Source of the DNA: Adiantum capillus-veneris
Lineage: Eukaryota; Streptophyta; Polypodiopsida; Polypodiales; Pteridaceae
Assembly: GCA_014529385.2 (NCBI GenBank)
Contig: CM043960.1
Coordinates: forward strand, 26,615,896-26,679,895
DNA length: 64,000 nt
Reading direction: 5' to 3'
The translations under genes were made by a program, and so were the position numbers. Below, one piece after another: positions 24,069 to 33,419 of the stretch (within the stretch, counting starts at the first letter, position 1; every line of letters begins with the position of its first letter). The notes below the pieces were generated by a model. It was not told where the DNA came from and did no database searches. It saw nothing but the letters and a program-made list of their open reading frames with translations.

Positions 24069-24900
24069 GCATCTTGCTTATTCCCTTCTCTTGCACAACA
24101 TTAATTTTTCCATGCATTGACAGAGTATGCATAAAGTAGGGCCACATTAATCGGCCAGGCATTAGCACAATTTTTTTTAACCTATGCATGGCACATACTC
24201 TGAGGCGAAACCTTGTCGTCCGGGAGGACTCCGATTAGGAGGGGGGGGAGGCATTCTAGAGGCACTCTCAAATGCGGAACCAATGACAGAAACAACAAAA
24301 AAAGGGCATGATTTTTTACTATTTTAAGGGTTTTTGTTTGATTGCGAAATTTTTTGGAGTAACCCAAGTACATATGCCCTTATACAGCATGAATCTACAG
24401 GTATATGGGGCCAAACGCCAAATCAAGCCCCTAGGTGTGTGTATATAAGTTGAAATAGCCCTTTTTCAAGCAAAATATTGGTAAAACGGAGAAATCCGGC
24501 CATAAAAATTGCATGTGAGTGTATATAATGTGTTGCGGTGATGTTTGTGATTTATTATGATTTTTGGGGATTTTCTAGGTTTAATTTGCTATTTTCCTTT
24601 TAATTTTGCTAATTTTTGGCAGAAAAACTTCAAAAATACAAAAAGCAGGTGAAAAACAGTCGTAATGAAAAAAAAAATGGTGATGATCAATGACTATAGG
24701 ACAACCTATGGTACAGTGGGGGTGCAATTATGAGACTAGAGCGGAAAGCGTGTTTTGGCCAGGTTTTGACCAAAATGTCAAATTTCTGGTAAACAGAGCA
24801 AATGGAGTCCAAATCAAGAAATTTTTGAACCTAAACCGCATCTCGCAAGAAGATAGGAGCACATGTCAAATTTCATGAAAAGTGGTTCGGGGACCTCCAT
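24069..24900 (+). other. Non-coding region of B between polyprotein and internal promoter
   Basis: No gene is seen. It contains the internal polypurine tract (24237-24251), a TATATAAG at about 24440 and AT-rich sequence. Parts can be matched to the same interval in element A. Confidence 0.5.
24237..24251 (+). other. Internal polypurine tract of B
   Basis: AGGAGGGGGGGGAGG lies about 170 bp after the polyprotein end, preceded by GTCCGGGAGGACTCCGATT. Element A has AGGAGGGGTGGAAGAG preceded by ATCCGGAGTACGCCATCT in the same position. Conservation suggests a second plus-strand priming site, as is known for a central polypurine tract in some retroelements. Confidence 0.6.
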
Positions 24901-25038
24901 TATAAGAAATTTTCACCCCATTTTTAGCTCATTCTCACTATTGACTTTGTGGAGAGAGCTTTTGCCACCTAGAGCAGATAGACCTTCCGGCAGCTTCTAC
25001 GACGCGCACGACTACCCGACGAGCTCCAGACATGAGAG
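24901..25038 (+). promoter_or_regulatory. Predicted internal promoter and first exon of ORF-X (B)
   Basis: TATAAGAAAT at 24901 lies 131 bp before ATGAGAG (25032-25038), which is followed directly by a GT donor (GTAGGC). Element A has TATAGATA 132 bp before ATGAGAG|GTAAGT. Both share GGAGAGAGCTTTT-like sequence in between. Splicing to the acceptor at 26867 gives M-R-G-S-M in frame with ORF-X. Confidence 0.6.
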
Positions 25039-26867
25039 GTAGGCTCACCACCTTGAGCTTTTCGTGCATGTTTGTCATTATGTCGCGAAAACTAGCGTAG
25101 GGGTCACACACAAAGCGAGCGGTAGAGACCTACAAGTAGAGACGGCGGCCTAACGGCTAACCCGAAAGCAACAAGACTTCATCGGTAGCTTACCCTAGTC
25201 TAGGAGACCAGTCCTGGATGGCCAAAGGCAGTAGGAAACCATCGAGAAAAAACCCTAATTCCCAGAAAATCGCAAGAGACCACCAAAGGGGAAATCGGCG
25301 AAACGGCGACCAAATGCTACCAAAATTCATGGGTAGGAGCATCTCCACATGCTCGACAAATCTATATGACCCGCATGACCAAAAGTGACCCGAAGCGGCA
25401 CTAAACTTTAGAAACGGCATCAGACACACAAAGCGTCAAATTGCACTTGCGGCCAAACCGCAAGTCCGTTTGCCACCAAACTTTACGAGCGGCTTTCCTA
25501 GACCATCAACAACCAAATCCTATGGTGGTAGACCACCACAAATCATCAAAGGTATGTAAACGCAACCACGGGTGCTTCTAGAGCGACAAATTGCCAAATG
25601 GAGCTCCGGTGAAGCCAAAGTCGACGAAAACCATACGGCAAGGATCCCCAAGGGATTGGGAAGTTGAGGATACCAACATCGAGAAATTTCATCGCCAAAA
25701 AGCACTCCAAAAGTCAGAAAACGGCTCGGAGCCTCTGAAGTCCACACAGGGAGTTATACTCTATCCATTTGACTTTTTTGTTGAAATTAGGCCCAAAAGG
25801 GACTTAGGGGGGCAAAGGGCAAGCACTGGGAGCACCAGCACTAAAAAAATCACCATGAGACATCCTATGTGTAGGATGTCTCAAGGGCACTTTTTGGCAC
25901 AAACTCCAACATCTTTTATCATGCACATGTTCTGAATGACATTTACAAGCCATACACCAAGTTTCATCACATTTGGACCAAGTTTGACCTCATATGCATG
26001 GAAAAACGCAAAGTTACGGCATAGAGGCAATAATGGGCCAAAGACCTACCAAATCTTGTCCAAATCCCATGAAACTTGCATAACACATTCACCAACACAT
26101 CAACAAACAATCTGTGTGGTCAGGGAGAAAAAATGATGAAATAGACATCCTACGCGTAGGATGCCTAATTGACCTTTTTTACAAGCAAGGGATGTTTTAT
26201 CATTCCAGATCCAATTACCTCATCATCCAGAGCCCATATGTCAAGTTTTAAGCCATTCTAATCACTTTTGACCCTCAACACCTTCAAGATACACTTTTTG
26301 AGCCCAAAAATACCTCACAGAGCCTTACAAGCATCAAATCTTGTCCAAATTCAAATCCAAGAACATGGCCATGTTCCATAGGCCAAGGACAACCCACAGA
26401 ACAAGTTTCATGTCATTTTGATGAAAAAGACATCCTACGCGTAGGATGTCTCAAGCATAAATTTAGCCTTCTGTGCAAAGAATGACATCATGGGAGCCAA
26501 GACCATGGTGCAATGAGCCCATATACCAATTTTCAACCCATTTGGACATCAATTGCTACCTATGATGGACATTCTACTCAAATTGTGACCTAAAGCCTGA
26601 TTCAACCCAAAAAATCAACTTTTTTGATATCCAAATTCAAATCCAAGCCTATAGCCATGTTCCATGAGCCTTACACTACCTGCATGTCAAGTATGAACCA
26701 ATTCTGATGAAAAAGACATGCTACGCGTAGGATGTCTAGATGGAAATTTTTGACCAAATTTGCACTGTGAGCACATGCACAGCTTCACAAGTTCCTTTTA
26801 AGCTTTAATTTCAATTTTCAAGTCATTTGGATAAGTAAAACTAACTTCGGACTACTGAGTGCAACAG
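25039..26867 (+). other. Predicted intron of B before ORF-X
   Basis: This 1,829-bp interval starts GTAGGC and ends CAACAG. It contains open stretches but none with recognisable similarity. The last kilobase is built of diverged units of about 285 bp, each ending in AATTCTGATGAAAAA- or ATTTTGATGAAAAA-like sequence and then the palindrome. Confidence 0.55.
25859..26736 (+). repeat. Palindrome array 2 of B (in the ORF-X intron)
   Basis: Four copies of the B palindrome lie at 25859-25880 (two central changes), 26144-26165 (one end change), 26429-26450 (perfect) and 26715-26736 (one change). Intervals are 285, 285 and 286 bp. The surrounding text repeats in diverged form (CAAATTCAAATCCAAG, CCATGTTCCAT), so the tandem unit is about 285 bp. 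Confidence 0.9.
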
Positions 26868-29800
26868 GATCTATGGCAGCCTCGAAGTCACCGGCAAGGA
26901 GGAAAAGAATGACCATCAAAGATTATCTGGACGAAGTGGAACCCTTTGTCATTCCAGAGGGAACACTAAAGCCCACCAGCACCTGGATACAAGAAGATTT
27001 GTTAGAGTCAAATGACCTAAAGATCTACCAGGGAGTGTTCAAAGACAATGAAGGCAATGTAATAGAGCTACCAATGCTGCCAAGAGAACTCAATGAATTT
27101 GTACGAAGCAAAATGGCCGGCTACTTGGAGAAAATTGACCTCCACAACTACTTCGAAGCAATACCAGCAGGAGTGGACATCACAAGAGTATGGGAGTTTG
27201 TAACAAGCATCAAAGAGGATGGAGTGGCCAAGGTAACAGATTTACAAAGCAGACCAGATACAGAGATCATACTCACGGAGCGGGTTGTAGCCCATGCACT
27301 AGACCTCTCCAATGAGGGGGACATTGTAACAAAAAGAAGGGATGAAGTCAAGGTGTACAAGGAGAAAAAGGCAAATTACACCTTTGAAGACATTGCCAAC
27401 CCAAAGGTGGAAATTATGAGCCAGTTGTACAACCAATACTTCCACATGTGCACGAAGAGGCCACAGAAGTACAGGATGCCGCCAGGTGCAATTGCCACAA
27501 CGTTTACTTGGGCAATGACGAAGGGCACCCCAAAGATAATCAACTATGCGGCATACAAACATGACAGCTTAGTAAGGATGGGCAACAAAAAGCCAACATA
27601 CATAGTGCCAGGAGAACTGATCACCAAGGTGGTTTATGGGGCACTACACGCTAAAGGAAGGTGGCCTGACCCCCCATCTCAGAATGATTGGCTGAGAATC
27701 AAAGAAGACAAGGAAGATGAGCCGCAAAGGGCACCAAGGGTGGCTACGAGATTGAAGAGACGGCTGGATCCAGTTGAAGAGGAGCAACCCGAGCAGAAGA
27801 AAGGAAACAAGGAGTTTGCTCAAGTTCCGGCCAAAGAAACCAGGTCTCAGAAAGCGGCAAGACTTGAGAGGCTGATGGAGAGTTTCCGAGCAGAAAGATC
27901 CCTCAAGGGTGATTTAAACGAACTCTGGAAGCCATCTCTCGAGTCTATGTCCGGATCTTCCAGAAGAGTGCAAAAGGGACCGCTTTGAAGATTATATCAA
28001 GAATTTCGATATTCTTGATGCTGTAGCGGAAAACATTCCCCATGTCCCTTTCACCGAGGAGGAAGTGGAGCAGATAAGGCAGACACTGCTAGATGAACAA
28101 GAAAGCCAAGAAAGAGAAAGAAAAACAAAAGCAGACAGGGACTTAAAGGGCAAACCGGTAGCTTTACCAGATAGCCCTAAACCCAGCCCACAGCCATCTC
28201 CACCGCCCTCACCACCTCCCAGCAGCCCTCCACCAGAAGATAAGGAGGCTGAGGACAAACAAGATGAAAGGCAAGTTGAGGATCAAGAGCAAAGGCAGGA
28301 ACCTGAGCCAAAGGAAGAGGCCAAGCCTGAGTCTGAGCAAAAAGGATTAGATGAGGCTTACTACGCATTTTTGGACCTGCTAGCTGCAGGCTATACAAAG
28401 GAAGAAGCCGCCACAGTTGCATTCGACTTGGCGAGGACAGAGCATAAAGAACAGATGCAAGGCATCTGGCTAGTGGAGCTAAAAGAAATTTCTACCGACA
28501 CGGTAGACCTGCACCCGCCCTCCAATGACTGGGACGTGGTGATGACAAAGCTAGCCGGATTGAGGGCACAATCCATGGCTTTAGAAAAAGAAATGACAAC
28601 TCTCAAAGCCACTGAAGAACAGATCAAAAAGGAAGTAGATTCTCTGCAAACACAAAGCCAAAGGCAAAAAGAGAGAGAAGATGACCTGCAGGCCAGCTTG
28701 GCAACGGCTCTACAAAACTGCCAAGCAATGGAAGAAGCAAACGAGGCAGCAGCAAAAAGAATACAAGCAGCTGAAGAAGAGTGTCTGCAGCTCAACAAGT
28801 CATTGCGAGATGCCGAAAGAGAAAGAGATAATCTGACACTACAGCTAGCCGAAGAGTTGAAAGAAGTAGAGGCCATGAGAAATGCCAAGGAAAAAGCAGA
28901 GATAGAACAAGAAGCAAGCCTAGATGAAGTCCTTGAGCTCAAGGACCAATTAAAAGTCAACGATCAAACCATCTAGAGGCTGCGAGCATCACCTGCTAGA
29001 GTCAGAGCTACGAGCTCGACTCAAATCATTTCCGAGAGTCAACTATATGAAGAGAAAATGCAAGAACTTCAAAAGGAGCTGACTCTCGAGAAAAATCAGA
29101 GGTTAATGATGGCTGAAGGTTCTATCGTAATGCAAACAAGAATGGAGGAGGGTCAAAAAACCCTGCAAGAAGAAGTGGAAAGCATAAAGAAAAAGCTCGA
29201 GGAGGCGGAAAGAGTAAATGCTGAACTTAATGACCTCCTCCTGAATATGGGCAGGGAAGCTGAAGCGGAAAAGCAAACACTCCTCAGGCAAATTGAGGAG
29301 TTGAAAGGCCAGCAAGGAGGAGAGGCAGAAAGCTCAGGGCCAGCCGCCAATGAGGGCATCGACCTCGAAAATGTGGCAGATCCTGTGGACACACACATGC
29401 AAGAGGAAAGCATAGCAGGATCCTCTCAAGAGCCATAGGATCTAACACAAGAAGAGGAGGAAAAATTGCGTAAGGCAATAGAGGAAGAGCTAAGAGAAAG
29501 CACGAAGGAAGCCTTGGAATGGGAGAAGAGGGTCTTCAAATCTATGACAATTCAGAAGATCGGCGCCAGCAATCTCAGGCGCGAGTGGCTTCAACCCTCT
29601 CTCCCATATCCATTGCTGAAATATGAGGCAGCAACAATAAACAAGCGGATCAGAGAAGAGCCAACGGAACCTCTCTACAATGCAGACACCTCAAAGCCAG
29701 AAGGAGTTAGCTTATAGTGGATTCTCAGCCAAAGTGGAGGAAGGCTTGGCTTACCAAGTACCCACAATACCTAATCCACTTGGAAGAGGCACCTAAAGAT

Positions 29801-30319
29801 ATCAGAGACAATCTCAGCTTCTGTCCCCTACCAAGGGTTAGGACGTGGAAGGCACAACAAATTTTGCAAAGAAGCCAACCCACTTGGTTGAATTACCCAA
29901 AGCTGCCGGGCGTGAAGGCAGGTGAGAGAATAAGTGTCCAATACATGGTGAAAACCCTAACGGGTGCCATAAAGTTGTTCACTGGCTCACCTGACCTTAC
30001 ATGCATTATGATGAGGAAGATTTTCAAAACCAGCTTAGCAGTGTTCGAGACCTTCAAGCCAGGCCAGGTGACCGACAGCATATTCTTCTTCCAGGATACA
30101 TACAGATGTGCTTATGATCTGTCATGTCAGCCTTCCAAGGAGGTGATACATGCGCTGTATCAAAGAATCATGTTTCTACCATCCTATCACCTCCAGGCTT
30201 TTGAAGAAGCATTCTATACGGGGTTCTTCACCATGAATACAGATATCTTTGGCCCAACAATGCTGAACTTACATGCAAGGTACGAATCACTGCTAAAGAT
30301 ACAAGAAACGATCAGATGA
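26868..30319 (+). pseudogene. ORF-X of element B (long coiled-coil protein of unknown function)
   Basis: The first ATG is at 26873, and the exon probably starts at 26868. The first frame (26873-27988, 371 residues) is a globular domain with MTIKDYLDEVEPFVIP, LPRELNEFV and AHALDLSNEGDI. After a frameshift near 27940 the protein continues through a Pro/Ser/Glu-rich linker (about 28170-28360). A long Glu/Lys/Gln-rich coiled coil (about 28560-29330) and a second globular part (29466-30319) with PKWRKAWLTKYPQY, MVKTLTGAIKLF and AFEEAFYTGFF follow. Stops TAG 28974 and TAG 29436 and a frameshift near 29715 break it. No signal peptide or membrane span is visible. Its position matches env-like genes of some plant elements, but I do not recognise the protein. 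Element A carries a homologue. Confidence 0.75.
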
Positions 30320-30356
30320 AGCAGCAGATCAAGGCCATGTCAGGGATGACATGAAC

Positions 30357-30369
30357 AAGGAGGGGGGGA
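30357..30369 (+). other. 3' polypurine tract of B
   Basis: AAGGAGGGGGGGA ends directly at the TG of the 3' LTR. It confirms the boundary and the plus orientation. Confidence 0.88.
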
Positions 30370-31304
30370 TGTAAGAAGCTGGACACACCCCATGGCATCT
30401 AACTACTCGGAGGACTATTATTTTTGTGATTATTCATTCAATGAGGAAAACCCGATTTTTCACCTTGTAAAAATTGGGACTTACAGAAGTTTCTAGATTG
30501 TATCTCAGTTTTGGTAGTTAGATTGAGTAGATGGTTGATTTTGGAACTTTAGGGTTTGAGAAGTTGTAAGGTATATATACCACTTTTTGACCTTAATGAA
30601 AAAACCTTTTGTCATTTTAAAAACAAGTTGGAAGTCTGTGAGTGAGTGTAGTGTGTACAAGAGAGAGAGTGTGAGCTTCGTCTTGACGCTACGTGTGTTC
30701 CGGTGGTCGGAATCGAGTGCGGAGAAGTGCAGCCTGTTGCCCCCGACTAGAGCTACGCGCCTATACCAACATTGCGCGCGTACGGTCCGGCTTTGCGAGC
30801 TCCTTCTACGAGCTTCATCGGTTGTTTGGGTGAGCATACGTTGTCCGATTTTGCATTGCAGCATATCCACGCGTTCACATTGAGTAGAACTATACATTAG
30901 GCACTTTAGATTTTGGAAACGAATACCTGCAGATTTCGGCCAGACATCCTACGTGTTTCTGCACCGGGTGTTTTGGGTCGGGATTTTGGTTCATAGACCT
31001 TAGGGAGAGTGACCTATTGGTATTAGTAGGGTCTCCTTCAAGTTCTATGGTGTTTCGAGATTGTTTGATGGGTGTTCGGCTCTAGAAAGCATTGTAGGAA
31101 GTTTCCTCTCTTGCACTCTTGAAGGCTGTGACTTAGACAATTGGTAGAGACCTCTGTAGGAATTAGTTAGGAGTCAGTCGAGTGTAGGTTGACACCTTAT
31201 ACTTTCTTCCACGCGCCTGCGGGTCGAGCTTCGTCCTTAGCTGACATTACATGTTAGGTGAGTTCTCGCTGTGCTGACGTCCGTCGCGGCGTATTCGTCC
31301 AACA
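30370..31304 (+). repeat. 3' LTR of element B
   Basis: This 935-bp partner of 3928-4872 has TATATATA at 30572-30579, the palindrome half-site at 30943-30953 and the end TCCAACA. It is followed by GTAAT, the target duplication. Confidence 0.93.
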
Positions 31305-31309
31305 GTAAT

Positions 31310-32529
31310 TTTTTCAACTTTTTGCAAATTTGGCATTACAGGCTTGAACTATATACCAAATACATGCTCTGGGTGAAATATGGGCTCATTTGAGTGCACT
31401 AGGTGAAAATGGTCCCAGATTTAGACTTTGGTCTCTGAACAGTAAATGTAAAGAGAATTTTGAGATTCTGAGCTCCAAATTTGTTCAAACTTAGCTAGTG
31501 GGCTTAGGGCATCATGTACTTGGGATCTATGATGGCAAAGTTGCAAATTTCCTTCATCTTGGTCAAAAAGCAAATAATCGTGATTATTAACTTTTTCATC
31601 AAAATGAACACTTTTTGACCAACTTGGTTCTAGGCATGGTATCCCTGTGTATGTGATATGGGGTGATTTGGATAAAAAAATGTGGCTCATAACTCAGAAA
31701 TTGGCTTGCAAGGACTTCTTTGTGTTTTTGGCAATTTTCCAAGTTGTAGTTGATCATTTTGGCTCATACTTGAAACTTGGCATGTAATAGGTGTGTACAA
31801 GTGATAGGTGAGGTGATAATACAATTTCCAAGCCAAAATAGTGCAAAAGTAAATAATTGTGATTATTTACAGCAGTCAATATTTTCTTGTAAAACTTGTA
31901 AATTTTGACCTAAACACATTCTATACACATAAAACAAGTCCTAAATTGAATTTGGGAAAGTCTTGCCCGCATCACTTTGTGCTTTGTCGACTATGAAATC
32001 TTTGATTTTTGTGACTACATTGCTTGTTGAGTTGGTTAGTCGCTATTGAGGCAATGGACTTGTCCGCAACATAGTCGTGAAGCAACTCATCCAATTTTGG
32101 CCCATTTGGAGTCAGTTTGAACTCGTATGTCGAATGTGACGCATTGTAGCCTTCACACCGTTTTCTGCTTTTTGAGGGCTTTGCTTGATTGATTTCACGA
32201 AACCAATCATAGACATTGTGTATAGACCTCATAGGTAAGTTGTCTGTGGAGTCAGAATACAATTCTGGCATCTGTAAAAAACCTAGCTTTTCTACTTGGG
32301 ACCCCCTCGACCCTTGCCGAATGGTCAACTGTTGATATAGAAGTGTTCTAATATGTTGGGGTATGCTACAATTCAAATATCATCAAATTTGGTTGAGTTG
32401 ACGGGCCGCTATGGTCAATTGTTTGTCGTAGGTCTTCGTGCACTACTGCTCGGATTCTAGGGTTTTTTCTAGGGGTTTAGACTAGCTACTGGCTGTACAA
32501 AATGGATCATTGATGAGTAAAGAACTTAC
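31310..32529 (-). other. Predicted ORF-X intron of A (main part)
   Basis: This interval is joined to 3713-3927 once B is removed. A-type palindromes lie at 31572-31589 and 31849-31870. An unassigned minus-strand reading frame of 134 residues (31972-32376) with YDWFREINQAKPSKSRKRCEG lies inside it; I cannot match it to element B and it may be chance. The donor is at 32529-32528. Confidence 0.5.
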
Positions 32530-32668
32530 CTCTCATGTCTCGTGTGAGACGGCGCTAAAAACGGACAATTGTAGAGTCCGAAAAGTACACATGAAGAAGT
32601 CGAAAAGCTCTCTCTCCAAAGGCAACAAGTGGAAATGAGGTGATTTTAGTCAACCTTGGGTATCTATA
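32530..32668 (-). promoter_or_regulatory. Predicted internal promoter and first exon of ORF-X (A)
   Basis: On the minus strand TATAGATA begins at 32668 and ATGAGAG lies at 32536-32530, followed by the strong donor GTAAGT. Spacing is 132 bp, against 131 bp in B. Splicing to 3712 gives M-R-G-A-M in frame with ORF-X. Confidence 0.6.
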
Positions 32669-33165
32669 CTCGGACTTCTCGAACCAATTTTTTCCCAGAT
32701 TCCCCTGTTAGTCCTACCAGGCCGTGAAATGTATGTTAAACTCAAAAATGTTTCCAATCGGAATCCTGTAGCTCATTTCTACAAGAATTCTGCAAAAGTA
32801 GGTCTGGCCGCCTAATTTAGGCTTCGCGCTTCCATCTGTCGATTTGATTGAAATTTTTTGTGCTTGTCTATCTTGTCTTTCTAATCACCACCATGTTTTC
32901 AGTTTTTCCATCTGAGCTCCGTTGATATTTATTAAATTTTTGACATGTTTATTGAAAAAATCAAAGAAAATAACAAAATGCGCTAAAAAAGCAAAGTGAA
33001 AATACAATAATTAAGAAAATCCATTGAAAAACAAATCTTTATTGTTTTTGTTGGATTTCTCCATTTTTAAGTCTCAATATCAAGAAAAATGACAAAAATT
33101 TACCAAAAATGACTATTTTTTGATGATTTTTTAATAGTATATACACTATTTACACTCATCAGGGA
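32669..33165 (-). other. Non-coding region of A between copia D and the internal promoter
   Basis: AT-rich, no gene. Minus-strand text (ATGGAGAAATCC, GTATATACTATT) resembles the B interval at 24470-24660. Confidence 0.45.
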
Positions 33166-33170
33166 GATAT

Positions 33171-33396
33171 TGTTGGAAGTAGGGTTGCAGAGAAACACAC
33201 ACATCTTGGAGAAGACGAAGGAAGCTCGAGGCACACAATAGAGAGTGTGTTACTTAGTGTGCAATGGAAAGATAGATAGCCCTAGAGTGATGGGCGTATA
33301 TACAATGCACGGGGGAAAAAACCTCCTAAAGAGGGGAAAAATGCCCCGACGGTCCTAGTGTGTTCACACACATCACTACCACATGTATATCGTACA
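33171..33396 (-). repeat. 3' LTR of copia D
   Basis: This 226-bp LTR nearly matches 37133-37359 and 63397-63623 (opposite orientation). No clear polypurine tract precedes it, in keeping with loss of the 3' internal region. Confidence 0.9.
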
Positions 33397-33419
33397 AGGA
33401 CAGGATCAGTCCACAAAGG

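Larger units (their letters stand above)
3928..31304 (+). mobile_element. Element B: giant Ty3/gypsy-like element with ORF-X, carrying nested element C
   Basis: The element has TG...CA LTRs at 3928-4872 and 30370-31304, a tRNA-Asp-type primer site and a polypurine tract before the 3' LTR. Perfect GTAAT duplications flank it (3923-3927 and 31305-31309). It spans 27,377 bp, of which 8,733 bp is element C plus its duplication, giving about 18.6 kb for B alone. The order is leader with palindromes, gag, protease, deleted RT, RNase H, doubled zinc-finger module, integrase, second protease, internal polypurine tract, internal promoter, palindrome intron and ORF-X. Gag-pol stays in one frame from 6813 to 24068 but has twelve stops and lacks the RT catalytic core, so it cannot be autonomous. 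The LTRs differ at more than a dozen visible sites. Confidence 0.93.

Noticed and set aside
27992-28960. Long minus-strand ORFs rich in Ser/Ala/Cys opposite ORF-X
   Set aside because: They mirror the Glu/Lys-rich coiled coil on the plus strand; such antisense frames are a composition effect.
30370-31304. An independent solo LTR
   Set aside because: It is preceded by a polypurine tract, followed by GTAAT and paired with 3928-4872, so it is the 3' LTR of B.
31972-32376. 134-residue minus-strand ORF as an independent gene
   Set aside because: It sits in the predicted intron of A and I could not match it to B; noted only as an open stretch.
33161-33176. GGGAGATATTGTTGG as a polypurine tract and LTR start on the plus strand
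   Set aside because: It looks like a copia 3' end, but GATAT is the target duplication and TGTTGG is the reverse of the minus-strand LTR end; coding and primer site show D is on the minus strand.
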